From: Prevotella sp. S7-1-8
GTDB taxonomy: Bacteria > Bacteroidota > Bacteroidia > Bacteroidales > Bacteroidaceae
Direction: 5' to 3'
Length of the DNA: 64,000 bases
Assembly: GCF_000758925.1 (NCBI RefSeq)
Contig: NZ_JRNC01000014.1
Span: 1-64,000 of the forward strand
In this document: positions 33,530 to 43,102 of the stretch, piece by piece
Layout of the letters: each line of letters opens with the position of its first letter
Position numbering within the stretch: the stretch's first letter is position 1
Translations under genes and position numbers: made by a program
Notes under the pieces: generated by a model
The model's database searches: none
What the model saw: the letters and a program-made list of their open reading frames with translations, nothing else
Told to the model about the DNA's origin: nothing

Positions 33530-36493
33530 ATGATGAAATCTTTTTTACAATACGTGGCCAAGGACATACTGGCCAAGCACCCGGAGGGACTGAGCGACAT
33601 AGCGATCGTGTTTCCCAACAAGCGGGCCTCGCTGTTCATGAACCAAGCGTTATACGATGAGCTGGGAAAACCTCTTTGGAGCCCCGCTTACATCACCATA
33701 AGCGACCTTTTTCGTCGTCACTCTGAATGGCAGGTGCCCGACCAAATATCGTTGGTTTTCAAATTGTACAACACATTTTGCGAGGTGATGGGGTCCGACG
33801 AGCCATTGGACCATTTCTACTCGTGGGGGCAATTGCTGCTGTCTGATTTTGACGACGTGGACAAAAACATGGCTGACGCCGAGAAAATGTTTATCAATCT
33901 TGAGGCGTGGCAAGAATTGAAAGACTTCTCGTTCTTGAGCGAGAAACAGCGGGAGAGCTTGGAAAAATTCTTTGGCAAGGTGCTCGACGAAACGGAAATG
34001 CAACGTCGTTTTAATGATATTTGGCGACATTTGGCCGACATTTACCGCGCCTATCGAGAAAAATTGATGGAGGAGGGCTACGCGTACGAAGGCATGCTAT
34101 ACAGGCAAGTCGTGGAGAAAGAGACCATTGATTTTCAGCACAAGCATTATATTTTCGTGGGGTTCAACTTGCTTCAAAAGGTGGAGCAACGTCTCTTCAG
34201 CCGGTTAAGGGACGAGGGGCGAGCGGAGTTTTATTGGGATTACGACAGCTACTACGCGGAAAAAAACAACGAGGCAGGAAAATTCGTGACCCAATACATG
34301 GAGAAATTCCCCAACGAGCTGTCGCGACAGCGCATTTCTCGCGGGCTGGTCCACGAGGATATATACCACAACATGGACGCCCCGAAAGACATATCATATA
34401 TCTCGGCGCCCACAGAGAATATCCAAGCGCGCTATGTGGCCGAATGGCTGAGGCAGGGCGACCGCGTCAAGGACGGCGCACGCACGGCAATAGTGCTGGG
34501 AGACGAGCGCTTGTTGAAAACCGTCATACACTGCCTGCCAGACGAGGTGGAGAACGTAAACATCACTACCGGCTACCCACTGTCGGTCTCGCCGGTGAGC
34601 ACGTTGGTGCAGACGCTGATAAACCTACAGCTGAAAGGGACCGTCAAAAACACGGACAAATACCTGTTGAGACATGTCGTCAAAACGCTGAGACACCCCT
34701 ATGCCAAATACATATCCGCCGACTGCCCCATTCTTGCCACCAAATTGGCAAGCGCGCATACCTACTACCCGAGCAGGAAAGAATTGACAAATGGCTATGA
34801 CGAGGCAATGGCGGAACTGTTCGCGGAGATGAAGCCAGACGATGGCAGGCTGCCATTGCTGCCATGGATTGCCAACATTCTCAAGCGCGTGGGCATGGGG
34901 GCCAAAGACGAAGCCGACCCCTTGACGCAGGAATCGGTTTTCAGAATGTACACGATTGTCAATCGGCTGAACGAGATCATGGTGCCTTGCACCCCGGAAA
35001 TGGGCATGACCTGTGGGAACATAGACGAAAAAAGCGGCAAGCAAATAGTTTCCACGCTCATACTCCAACGGCTCATCACGCAGGTGATACAAAGCGCCAC
35101 GATACCATTTCACGGCGAGCCGCTACTTGGAATACAGGTGATGGGCGTGCTCGAGACACGCAACTTGGACTTTGACCATGTGCTGCTGCTGTCGTGCAAC
35201 GAGGGCAACTTACCCAAAAACGTGAACGACACGTCTTTCATCCCACACTCCATCCGGGCGGGCTACGAGCTCACGACCGTGGAAAACAAGGTGGCTATCT
35301 ACGCCTACTACTTCTACTCGCTGCTGCAAAGAGCGCGCGACGTGACCTTCACTTACAACAACTCCACGGAAGACGGGCGCCAAAGTGAGATGAGCAGGTT
35401 CATGCTCCAGCTCATGGTGGAGGACAAAGGGCGCCACGACATTCACCGCAAGACTCTGAAATCTGGCCAAAGCGCGACACTCGTTCAGCGCAAGGCCATA
35501 GACAAAGACGGCGCGACCGGTGCCATCCTCGATGCCATGGAGCGCCTCTCCCCATCAGACCTCAACCGGTATTTGAGATGCCAACTGCAATTTTTCTACT
35601 ACAATATATGCCAGCTAAGGGAAGAGAGAGAGGATAACGCGGACCAAATCGACAACGTGATGTTTGGCAACCTTTTCCACAGGACAGCCGAATTGATTTA
35701 CAAAGACTTGTCTGACAACGGCAAAAAAACCTTGACCAAGGATGGCATTTCAAGCCTATTGGCAAACAAACCACGCATGGAACGACACTTGAACCAAGCG
35801 TTCAGGGACGAGCTCTTCAAGGTGGACAAGCCAAGTTTCGATCCTGAATACAATGGGCTGCAACGCATAAACAAAAAGGTTGTGAGCTTTTACATAGAGC
35901 GACTTTTAACGCTTGACAAGGAGCTATCGCCATTTAACATACTGTCATTGGAGGGCGATTTCTATGACAAAATGACATTTCGCGCGCAAGGATCGGACAG
36001 GTGCATAAGACTTGGCGGCAGAATTGACCGCATAGATCAGTTAGAAAAAAACGGCCAAGCCGTCATTCGCGTGGTGGATTACAAAACAGGAACGCCGCTG
36101 GGAGCGTTGCCATCATGCGTGGAAGACATCTTCAACCCGGCATACGTAGACTCTAAGCACACGGCCTACTATCTGCAAGCCTTCTTGTACGCGTGCGTCG
36201 CGCGCCATGGCAATGAAAGTCAAAAGATTATCAACAAGGGACGACATCCGGTGGCGCCAGCGCTCTTCTTCATACGACAGGCAAGCTCAAGCAACTACGA
36301 CCCAACCCTGAAATTCAACGTCGGAAACAAAAAATACGAAGTGATAGACGACATTGACGCCAAATACGAAGAGTTCATGGAGAGGCTGAAATTGCTCCTT
36401 GGAGAGATTTTTAACACGGATATTCCGTTCACCCCGACCGAGGACGGCAATCGATGCGCCTGCTGCCCATACCGGGATATATGTGGACTGTAA
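33530..36493 (+). CDS. addB: AddB-like PD-(D/E)XK nuclease subunit
   Basis: The 987-residue partner of AddA opens with a degenerate helicase fold (IAIVFPNKRASLFMNQALYDELG). The C-terminal nuclease domain shows GGRIDRIDQL, VIRVVDYKTGTPLG and the cysteines of an iron-sulfur staple: one in YLRCQLQFFYYNIC upstream, and RCACCPYRDIC at the very end. The start is ATG 33530 or 33533; a TTG at 33509 is also in frame but less likely. The pair AddA-AddB loads at double-strand ends, unwinds and degrades both strands before RecA-dependent repair. clpC follows after 136 bp with its own promoter. Confidence 0.87.
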   Translation: MMKSFLQYVAKDILAKHPEGLSDIAIVFPNKRASLFMNQALYDELGKPLWSPAYITISDLFRRHSEWQVPDQISLVFKLYNTFCEVMGSDEPLDHFYSWGQLLLSDFDDVDKNMADAEKMFINLEAWQELKDFSFLSEKQRESLEKFFGKVLDETEMQRRFNDIWRHLADIYRAYREKLMEEGYAYEGMLYRQVVEKETIDFQHKHYIFVGFNLLQKVEQRLFSRLRDEGRAEFYWDYDSYYAEKNNEAGKFVTQYMEKFPNELSRQRISRGLVHEDIYHNMDAPKDISYISAPTENIQARYVAEWLRQGDRVKDGARTAIVLGDERLLKTVIHCLPDEVENVNITTGYPLSVSPVSTLVQTLINLQLKGTVKNTDKYLLRHVVKTLRHPYAKYISADCPILATKLASAHTYYPSRKELTNGYDEAMAELFAEMKPDDGRLPLLPWIANILKRVGMGAKDEADPLTQESVFRMYTIVNRLNEIMVPCTPEMGMTCGNIDEKSGKQIVSTLILQRLITQVIQSATIPFHGEPLLGIQVMGVLETRNLDFDHVLLLSCNEGNLPKNVNDTSFIPHSIRAGYELTTVENKVAIYAYYFYSLLQRARDVTFTYNNSTEDGRQSEMSRFMLQLMVEDKGRHDIHRKTLKSGQSATLVQRKAIDKDGATGAILDAMERLSPSDLNRYLRCQLQFFYYNICQLREEREDNADQIDNVMFGNLFHRTAELIYKDLSDNGKKTLTKDGISSLLANKPRMERHLNQAFRDELFKVDKPSFDPEYNGLQRINKKVVSFYIERLLTLDKELSPFNILSLEGDFYDKMTFRAQGSDRCIRLGGRIDRIDQLEKNGQAVIRVVDYKTGTPLGALPSCVEDIFNPAYVDSKHTAYYLQAFLYACVARHGNESQKIINKGRHPVAPALFFIRQASSSNYDPTLKFNVGNKKYEVIDDIDAKYEEFMERLKLLLGEIFNTDIPFTPTEDGNRCACCPYRDICGL

Positions 36494-36555
36494 ATGCCAA
36501 CGAACCTAAATCACAACATCATAACATATATACGAGTGGGAAGAAAAATATATTT

Positions 36556-36572
36556 TTGGCACGGTACTTGCA
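36556..36572 (+). promoter_or_regulatory. Sigma-54 type -24/-12 promoter of clpC
   Basis: TTGGCACGGTACTTGCA matches the RpoN consensus YTGGCACGRNNNTTGCW at every position, with GG and GC on the correct spacing. It is intergenic, in the right orientation, with the -12 element 58 bp before the clpC ATG. No upstream activator-binding site is obvious. Use by RpoN is inferred. Confidence 0.6.
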
Positions 36573-36629
36573 CGTTCATAGGAAAAACAGTACTCATTAA
36601 GTAAGAATTAGAGAAAGGACAAACCAAAT

Positions 36630-39161
36630 ATGACCAGTCAATTTTCGCCCAAAATATCAGAGATACTTGCTTTTAGCAGAGAAGAGGCAGCGCGCCTGAC
36701 CAGCGGTTTTGTTGGGCCGGAACACCTTTTGCTGGGTATGCTCAGAGAAAAGGAAGGCCCAGTGACTGATCTTTTCGAAAGGTTGGCTATCAGCGTTCCC
36801 AACATCAAATACCAATTGGAAGAACGCCTACGCGACAGCCAGCGACCCATGACCGTTCAAACAAGAGACATTTTGCTAAACGACCACGCCAGCAACATAT
36901 TGAAATTAGCCGTGATCGAAGCGAGAATCTTGCATACCCAAACGGTAGACGTTCAGCATTTGCTACTTGCCATATTGCACGACAACTTGGATAATGGAGC
37001 CAAAGAGGTGCTGGAGGAAAACAACTTGACTTACGAGAAGATGTTCCAATTGTTACAAAAGAAACCCATGACAGACGGATTGGACCTGCCTGACGAGGAA
37101 GAGGAAGATTTCGAAGACTCCAACATGGAGAGCCAACAAAGTGGATACAAACGGCACGCTACCGCCACCGCTCAGTCCCAAGGCAAGAGCAGCACACCTG
37201 TTTTGGATAATTTTTCCACCGACTTGACGCTCGCCGCTACCCAAGGCAAGCTCGACCCCGTGGTCGGACGCGAAAAGGAGATACAGCGAGTGATAGAGAT
37301 TTTGTGTCGCCGCAAGAAGAACAACCCAATATTAATAGGTGAGCCCGGCGTAGGAAAAAGCGCTATCGTAGAGGGGTTGGCCCAACTGATATCCAAGCGC
37401 CGCACTTCCCCGATGCTGTTTAACCGCCGTGTCGTGAGCCTTGACATGACCGCGATAGTGGCCGGAACCAAGTACAGGGGGCAGTTTGAAGAGCGAATTC
37501 GCGCTCTCCTGAAAGAATTGGAGCAGAACAAGGATGTCATAGTCTTCATCGATGAGATACACACACTTGTCGGCGCCGGGTCCACCCCGGGGAGCATGGA
37601 TGCCGCCAACATTATGAAACCAGCGTTGGCGCGCGGCGCCATTCAATGCATAGGAGCCACCACGCTCGACGAGTTTAGAAACTCCATTGAGAAAGATGGC
37701 GCGTTGGAGCGACGTTTCCAAAAAGTGCTTGTGGAGCCCACCACAAAAGAAGAGACTCTCCAAATCCTCACGAACGTCAAAAGCAGGTACGAGGAACACC
37801 ACCATGTCACCTATACAGAGGATGCCATCAACGCATGCGTCAAGCTCACGGAACGCTACGTCACCGACAGATTTTTCCCGGACAAGGCCATCGACGCGAT
37901 GGACGAGGTGGGGGCGAGAGTGCATTTGCAGCACGCAGAGGTGCCAAAGGAGATTATCGAAATTGAAAAAGAGATAGAGAGTGTCAAAGCCAAGAAGCAC
38001 CAAGCGGTAAACAGTCAGAATTTTGAGTTGGCCGCCAGTTTTCGTGACAAGCAGACTCAAATGGAACAGAAGTTGCAAGACATGCAACAGCAATGGAGAC
38101 AAGACGACGCTGACACACGACAGGTGGTGACAGACAAGGAGGTGGCAGACGTGGTTTCAATGATGACAGGCGTACCCCTTCAGCGCATGGCGCAAACCGA
38201 GAGCGAACGCTTGGTGAAAATGGGTGACACCCTCAAGAAAGATGTCATAGGGCAGGACAGAGCCATCGAAAAAATGGTAAAAGCCATTCAGCGCAACCGT
38301 GTCGGGCTTCGCTCGCCCAACCATCCCATCGGCGCGTTCATGTTTCTTGGCCCGACAGGAGTTGGCAAGACATATTTAGCAAAGAAATTGGCAGAAAACA
38401 TGTTTGGCTCTGAAGACGCGCTTATTCGCATTGACATGAGCGAGTACACAGAGAGTTTCAACGTGTCGAGGCTGGTAGGAGCGCCTCCCGGCTACGTGGG
38501 GTACGAAGAAGGCGGACAGCTCACGGAGCAAGTGCGTCGGCGCCCCTACTCCATCGTGCTGCTCGATGAGATAGAAAAAGCGCACGGCAATGTCTTCAAC
38601 TTGTTGCTGCAAGCGCTGGACGAGGGAAGGCTGACAGACGGAAACGGACGCACCGTGGACTTTCGCAACACTGTCATCATCATGACCTCCAACGCTGGCA
38701 CTCGCCAGCTGAAAGAGTTCGGCCGTGGCGTTGGGTTTAACGCAGGCGGTATAGACAATGCCACGGACATGAGCGAGGCCAATAAAGAATACGCACGCTC
38801 GGTCATTCAAAAAAGTTTGAACAAGCAGTTCTCGCCCGAGTTCCTCAACCGGCTGGATGAAATTATCACGTTCGACCAACTTGATTTGGGCGCCATCAAG
38901 CAGATTATCAACATCGAGCTGCGCGGCCTCATCAAGCGTATCAACGATTTAGGCTATAACGTTCAGATATCGGAGAAAGCCAAAGATTTTGTGGCCACCA
39001 AGGGATATGATATTCAATTTGGCGCCCGTCCGCTCAAGAGAGCCATTCAAACGTATATAGAGGACGGCCTTTGCGAGCGTATACTCTCGGGAGATATTAA
39101 ACCGGGCCACACCATTTCCATTGGCAAAGCTCCCGGCAAAAGCGAATTAACATTTAAATAA
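36630..39161 (+). CDS. clpC: ATP-dependent Clp protease ATP-binding subunit ClpC
   Basis: The 843-residue AAA+ unfoldase feeds substrates to ClpP. A double Clp-N domain (1-150) precedes AAA-1 with Walker A GEPGVGKSAIVEGLA and Walker B VIVFIDEIHTLVGAG. The middle UVR-like segment (VNSQNFELAASFRDKQTQME) marks ClpC rather than ClpB. AAA-2 has GPTGVGKTYLAKKLAE and IVLLDEIEKAHGNV. It carries a near-perfect sigma-54 promoter upstream and a terminator at 39183-39236. Control by an RpoN activator would be unusual for a Clp chaperone and suggests stress-linked expression. Confidence 0.94.
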   Translation: MTSQFSPKISEILAFSREEAARLTSGFVGPEHLLLGMLREKEGPVTDLFERLAISVPNIKYQLEERLRDSQRPMTVQTRDILLNDHASNILKLAVIEARILHTQTVDVQHLLLAILHDNLDNGAKEVLEENNLTYEKMFQLLQKKPMTDGLDLPDEEEEDFEDSNMESQQSGYKRHATATAQSQGKSSTPVLDNFSTDLTLAATQGKLDPVVGREKEIQRVIEILCRRKKNNPILIGEPGVGKSAIVEGLAQLISKRRTSPMLFNRRVVSLDMTAIVAGTKYRGQFEERIRALLKELEQNKDVIVFIDEIHTLVGAGSTPGSMDAANIMKPALARGAIQCIGATTLDEFRNSIEKDGALERRFQKVLVEPTTKEETLQILTNVKSRYEEHHHVTYTEDAINACVKLTERYVTDRFFPDKAIDAMDEVGARVHLQHAEVPKEIIEIEKEIESVKAKKHQAVNSQNFELAASFRDKQTQMEQKLQDMQQQWRQDDADTRQVVTDKEVADVVSMMTGVPLQRMAQTESERLVKMGDTLKKDVIGQDRAIEKMVKAIQRNRVGLRSPNHPIGAFMFLGPTGVGKTYLAKKLAENMFGSEDALIRIDMSEYTESFNVSRLVGAPPGYVGYEEGGQLTEQVRRRPYSIVLLDEIEKAHGNVFNLLLQALDEGRLTDGNGRTVDFRNTVIIMTSNAGTRQLKEFGRGVGFNAGGIDNATDMSEANKEYARSVIQKSLNKQFSPEFLNRLDEIITFDQLDLGAIKQIINIELRGLIKRINDLGYNVQISEKAKDFVATKGYDIQFGARPLKRAIQTYIEDGLCERILSGDIKPGHTISIGKAPGKSELTFK

Positions 39162-39182
39162 GGGTTTCCTGATAATATCAAC

Positions 39183-39236
39183 TATCCGTCAGCGTCTTCG
39201 CGTTGAGCGCGACACGACTGGCGGATATTCTTTTTT
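39183..39236 (+). terminator. Terminator of clpC
   Basis: TATCCGTCAG pairs with CTGGCGGATA (one G-T pair), a long loop lies between them, and a T6 run follows. Confidence 0.6.
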
Positions 39237-39303
39237 CCGCTCGCCACCATCCAAGACAAGTCGGCTCGCCCCTGACGATGGCGATGGCGAAACGAAACGC
39301 CAC

Positions 39304-39345
39304 AAAAAAAGCGAGTGCCGTTCGCGGCGCTCGCTTTATTATTTT
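39304..39345 (-). terminator. Terminator of infC-rpmI-rplT
   Basis: A 10-bp GC-rich stem (GCGAGTGCCG/CGGCGCTCGC) is closed by a TTCG tetraloop and flanked by A7 and T7 runs, so it can work in both directions. It ends the ribosomal operon. Confidence 0.85.
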
Positions 39346-39358
39346 TTTGCGTGGCAGA

Positions 39359-39703
39359 CTATTTCACCTTGTCCACGATTGCCTTGAAAGCCTCGGGATT
39401 GTTCATGGCGAGGTCGGCGAGAACCTTACGGTTAATTTCAATTCCCGCCTTGTGCAGGGCACCCATCAACTGGCTGTAGCTCATGTCATGAATGCGCGCG
39501 GCGGCATTGATACGTTGTATCCAAAGCGCGCGGAAATTGCGTTTCTTATTCTTACGGTCGCGGTAAGCATAGGTCAAACCCTTCTCCCAGGTGTTCTTGG
39601 CTACCGTCCAGACATTCTTGCGAGCTCCGTAATAACCTTTAGTGAGCTTCAGAATTCTTTTTCTTTTTGCTCTTGAAGCAACATGATTAACTGATCTTGG
39701 CAT
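39359..39703 (-). CDS. rplT: 50S ribosomal protein L20
   Basis: The 114-residue protein has the full L20 pattern: [64 protein letters not shown], and a globular C-terminus with [29 protein letters not shown]. It binds 23S rRNA early in 50S assembly, and in many bacteria represses its own operon by binding the mRNA. It is last in the infC-rpmI-rplT operon, 40 bp after rpmI, and is followed by a strong TTCG-loop terminator. Confidence 0.98.
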   Translation of the reverse strand: MPRSVNHVASRAKRKRILKLTKGYYGARKNVWTVAKNTWEKGLTYAYRDRKNKKRNFRALWIQRINAAARIHDMSYSQLMGALHKAGIEINRKVLADLAMNNPEAFKAIVDKVK

Positions 39704-39742
39704 AATTTTCCTTCTTTAAACGTTCGACTAAAAAGTTAATAA

Positions 39743-39940
39743 TTAACGGAGACAGAGCAAGTCGCGCACCTGCTTCAAGTTTGTGCTGTCAACCAATGTT
39801 GATTTCACAAGGTTCCTTTTTTGTTTCTTAGTCTTCTTAGTCAGAATGTGACTGTGGTAAGCGTGCTTGCGTTTAATCTTACCCGTACCGGTGAAACGAA
39901 ATCTCTTCTTTGAACCGGAATTAGTCTTTACCTTTGGCAT
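39743..39940 (-). CDS. rpmI: 50S ribosomal protein L35
   Basis: The 65-residue basic protein matches L35: [31 protein letters not shown] and [13 protein letters not shown]. It is the middle gene of infC-rpmI-rplT, 79 bp after infC. Confidence 0.98.
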   Translation of the reverse strand: MPKVKTNSGSKKRFRFTGTGKIKRKHAYHSHILTKKTKKQKRNLVKSTLVDSTNLKQVRDLLCLR

Positions 39941-40019
39941 TTTTTGTTAATTTAAATTGTTATCAATAAAAGGTGGCTACGCATATACCTGGCGCTTCCA
40001 CTCAGTTTTTGCTTCATTG

Positions 40020-40721
40020 TCACTCCTCGCTATCGGAGTTTTGACCCTTGTTTATGAGATTTTTCAAGCTCTCGCCCCCCTTGGCATTGTCTAACAAGCC
40101 GTTTGCCGAGGCGCTCTCGGCAACCTCTGCCTTCATTTTTTCCTTGGCGGCCTGCTCAGCGGCCAACCTGTCTCTTTTTTGTTGGCTCTGCTTCACGACG
40201 CTAACCTTTTTCGGCGCGAGGTAGAGGAACATCTTCTTGCCCTCGAGTTTGGGCAACTGCTCCACTTTGGCATACTCCTCCAAGTCGTTGGCGAAACGCA
40301 GCAACAGCACCTCTCCCTGTTCTTTGAACAAGATGGAACGGCCTCTAAAAAAAACATAGGCTCGCACTTTGTTGCCCTCTTCCAAGAACCCTTTGGCGTG
40401 CTTCAACTTGAAATTGTAATCATGGTCGTCGGTCTGGGGCCCGAACCTAATCTCCTTGACCTCAACCTTGGTCTGTTTTTGCTTCATTTCCTTTTGTCGC
40501 TTTTTCTGCTGATAAAGGAATTTGCTATAGTCGATGATCCTGCAAACAGGCGGCTGGGCGTTAGGAGAAATCTCCACAAGGTCCACGCCTTGCTGCCGAG
40601 CCAAGTCCAACGCTTGGCGAGTTGGCATCACTTCCGCGCCATTGTCACTGACCACGCGAACCTCGCGGACACGTATCTGTCCATTCACGCGATACTGATT
40701 CTTAATATTGCCTTTCTTCAT
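40020..40721 (-). CDS. infC: Translation initiation factor IF-3
   Basis: The 233-residue factor prevents premature subunit joining and checks the start codon. The N-terminal domain ([59 protein letters not shown]), the Lys-rich linker and the C-terminal domain ([40 protein letters not shown]) are complete by about residue 190. A basic and Ala/Glu-rich tail of roughly 45 residues follows, longer than in E. coli. The start here is a normal ATG, not the rare ATT used for autoregulation in enterobacteria. A TAATTTTG promoter element is visible on the minus strand near 40788. Confidence 0.97.
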   Translation of the reverse strand: MKKGNIKNQYRVNGQIRVREVRVVSDNGAEVMPTRQALDLARQQGVDLVEISPNAQPPVCRIIDYSKFLYQQKKRQKEMKQKQTKVEVKEIRFGPQTDDHDYNFKLKHAKGFLEEGNKVRAYVFFRGRSILFKEQGEVLLLRFANDLEEYAKVEQLPKLEGKKMFLYLAPKKVSVVKQSQQKRDRLAAEQAAKEKMKAEVAESASANGLLDNAKGGESLKNLINKGQNSDSEE

Positions 40722-40789
40722 TCAACTATTTTAAAAGCTTAACATATTTATGACCAGACGCATAACGTCCTGATTCAGCGCGCAAAATT

Positions 40790-41122
40790 ACCAAAAATAT
40801 AGCAACCACGCAAATGTTTCGACAAAAAAAATCAAATATTTTTATATTGACCACTCCCACCAAGCGCGGCATCCGCACAAACGAAAAACACTATCACAAT
40901 TATGTTGAAAAAACAAGACAAACGGGATGTCTTGCCGAAATGTTATTTTGAGCGCGTGGCCATTGGATATTATTCGCGCGGCGATTAGTGCCCAATGGCC
41001 ATGCGATTAGTATCGAAACACGCCACGTTTGAGGCCTAAACGCAATGCGAATGGATACTAAAAATGCCGCGCGAACGCTATGGCAAAGACAGCGAGCCTG
41101 GCGCGCGTCCACGTCAAGCGTC
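40790..41122. repeat. Gap with inverted repeat and dispersed repeat copy 2
   Basis: No gene is visible. TGGCCATTGG (40957-40966) and its exact complement (40992-41001) form a 10-bp inverted repeat with a 25-base centre. Directly after it, 41003-41064 repeats the blocks GCGATTA, CACGCCA and TAAACGCAATGCGAATGG found at 29746-29800. The stretch separates the DAHP synthase gene from the infC promoter. Confidence 0.5.
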
Positions 41123-42181
41123 TTATTGGTTTATTATATCCAATTGTTGCCTTACGCTTTCTTGATGGATAATTTCAAAAATTTTGGCCACGTTTTCAGC
41201 GTCAAGCCCACTCGACATGGCCCACGCGCCTCGCTTTTCCAATATCTCGCCATAGCGATGGGGTTGGAAGACCGTCATGTTTTGTTCTTTCTTATATTTT
41301 CCTATCTCTCTGCATACACGCATCCGCTCGGCCAACAGCTCCAAAATCCGGTTGTCACACTCATCTATTTGGCGCCTAAGCAGCTTGATGTCCTCAGAGC
41401 CGTCAGTCTCTCCGCGCACCACGAGAAGGTCCAAGATGCAACTGAGCACATCAGGCGTCACTTGCTGGCCCGCGTCGGTCCATGCCTCATCCGGGTTGTA
41501 ATGGCTCTCTATGATAAGCCCATCAAAGCCCATGTCCATGGCTTGTTGGCACAGCGGCGCTATCAGCTCGCGCCGCCCCCCGATATGGCTGGGGTCGCAG
41601 ATAAGTGGCAAGTTGGGTATGCGGCGATGCAATTCCATTGGTATTTGCCACATGGGCAGGTTGCGATAAATTTTCTTTTCGTAACAGGAAAATCCCCGAT
41701 GTATGGCCGCCATGCGCTTCACTCCTACCTGATAGAGACGTTCCAAAGCCCCAATCCACAACTCCAAGTCAGGGTTGACTGGGTTTTTCACCAACACCGG
41801 CACGTCTACCCCTCGCAGGCTGTCGGCCACATCTTGCATGCCAAAAGGATTGGCGGCCGTGCGAGCGCCTATCCAAAGAATGTCAATGCCATATTTCAGG
41901 CAAAGCTCCACATGCTCCGGTTTGGCCACCTCGGTAGCCACAAGCATGCCAGTCTCCTCTTTCACGCGCTTGAGCCAAGGCAAAGCCAGCTCGCCATTGC
42001 CCTCAAAACCTCCGGGCTTGGTACGTGGTTTCCACACGCCCGCGCGAAACATGTGGCAACCTTTGTCTCTCAATTGCTTGGCCGTGGCCATCACCCGCTC
42101 CTCCGTCTCGGCGCTGCACGGCCCCGCCAAAACAAAGGGACGCACCCTGTCACAGGGCAAATTCAAAGATGTTAATTCCAT
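41123..42181 (-). CDS. Bifunctional DAHP synthase / chorismate mutase
   Basis: The 352-residue protein joins two shikimate-pathway steps. Residues 1-265 are a class-I (KDO8P-synthase-like) 3-deoxy-7-phosphoheptulonate synthase with FVLAGPCSAETEERV, FRAGVWKPRTKPGGFEGNG, ILWIGARTAANPF and ICDPSHIGGRRELI. Residues 266-350 are an AroQ chorismate mutase with IKLLRRQIDECDNRILELLAERMRVCREIGKYKKEQNMTV and a C-terminal EIIHQESVRQQ helix. Fusions of this type occur in Bacteroidetes, often near the prephenate dehydrogenase or dehydratase genes, which are absent here. Chorismate or prephenate probably feeds back on the enzyme through the mutase domain. Confidence 0.9.
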   Translation of the reverse strand: MELTSLNLPCDRVRPFVLAGPCSAETEERVMATAKQLRDKGCHMFRAGVWKPRTKPGGFEGNGELALPWLKRVKEETGMLVATEVAKPEHVELCLKYGIDILWIGARTAANPFGMQDVADSLRGVDVPVLVKNPVNPDLELWIGALERLYQVGVKRMAAIHRGFSCYEKKIYRNLPMWQIPMELHRRIPNLPLICDPSHIGGRRELIAPLCQQAMDMGFDGLIIESHYNPDEAWTDAGQQVTPDVLSCILDLLVVRGETDGSEDIKLLRRQIDECDNRILELLAERMRVCREIGKYKKEQNMTVFQPHRYGEILEKRGAWAMSSGLDAENVAKIFEIIHQESVRQQLDIINQ

Positions 42182-42274
42182 ATTCCATATTTATTTTAAG
42201 GCAGGCAGTCGAAGATCGAACGGCCTGAAACGTCGCGCAAAATCGTCACGTCGCGCAAATTGGCCCTCATGCCA

Positions 42275-43096
42275 TCATCCCTGCTTGTTTTCGTCCGGCC
42301 TGTCATGGGCGGCCAGCTCCGCCAAGGCGGCCCTGTCAGCTTGCGCCCCAGTGTCATCACCCGTCATTTCTCTTAGGATAGCTCTCTTCTCGTAAGCCTC
42401 GGCGCAAAATGGGTTCGCATCTATAACTCTGCCATAATAGCTCATAGCCGCCGTCTTGTCATCCTCCGCGGTCACGCAACGCGCCTTGAGCAGCAGCGCG
42501 TCCTCGTTGTCACCAAGCTGCCGGAGCATGTTGTCGGCGTCTTTAGAGGCTTGCTCGATATTACCCATCTTCAGATAGGTTTGCCCCCGAAGCAGGCAAG
42601 CCTCCCAAAAGGGGTTGTCCTCAGACACGCTGATAGCCTTGGTGAGATAGCCGATGGCATCGGCGCTCCTGTCCTTTCCTATATACGCGCGCGCGAAAGA
42701 ATAGTTGGCCATGGCGTTTTCGCTATCTATCCCGATAGCTTTCTCGCATGCGTCTGTCATGGCATCATAGTTTTCCATCATGTAAGCCACGTCTGCCATG
42801 CGCAGCCAGATACGCACATTGTCAGGCTCAAGAGAGGCCAAACGGCTTAGCTGCTCATACGCGGCCTCCATATTGTCGCATCTAATCAACGCTTGCGCAA
42901 GATAGTCGCGCGTCTCAGCGTCATCTTTTATTTCGAGCGCGTGGGTGAGACACTTGACGGCATAAGGCAGCGCGTTTTGGCGCAACGCGGCCACGCCATC
43001 ATATTTCAGCGCGTCAAATTCTTTGGCTTGGCGTTCTCGCTCAGCCTCCTCGGCAGTCATGTTGTCGTTGCCAAAAAGTTTTCTCAAGAAGCTCAT
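42275..43096 (-). CDS. Tetratricopeptide-repeat protein
   Basis: The 273-residue protein is predicted to be cytosolic. After a charged N-terminus it is nearly all TPR-like helices (about 30-260): AVKCLTHALEIKDDAETRDYL, AYEQLSRLASLEPDNVRIWLRMADVAY, AMTDACEKAIGIDSENAMANYSFARAYIG, and AMSYYGRVIDANPFCAEAYEKRAIL. TPR arrays mediate protein binding, so the partner is the open question. It lies 6 bp downstream of a secreted-protein gene on the same strand and probably shares its transcript. Confidence 0.8.
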   Translation of the reverse strand: MSFLRKLFGNDNMTAEEAERERQAKEFDALKYDGVAALRQNALPYAVKCLTHALEIKDDAETRDYLAQALIRCDNMEAAYEQLSRLASLEPDNVRIWLRMADVAYMMENYDAMTDACEKAIGIDSENAMANYSFARAYIGKDRSADAIGYLTKAISVSEDNPFWEACLLRGQTYLKMGNIEQASKDADNMLRQLGDNEDALLLKARCVTAEDDKTAAMSYYGRVIDANPFCAEAYEKRAILREMTGDDTGAQADRAALAELAAHDRPDENKQG

Positions 43097-43102
43097 GAGT
43101 TT

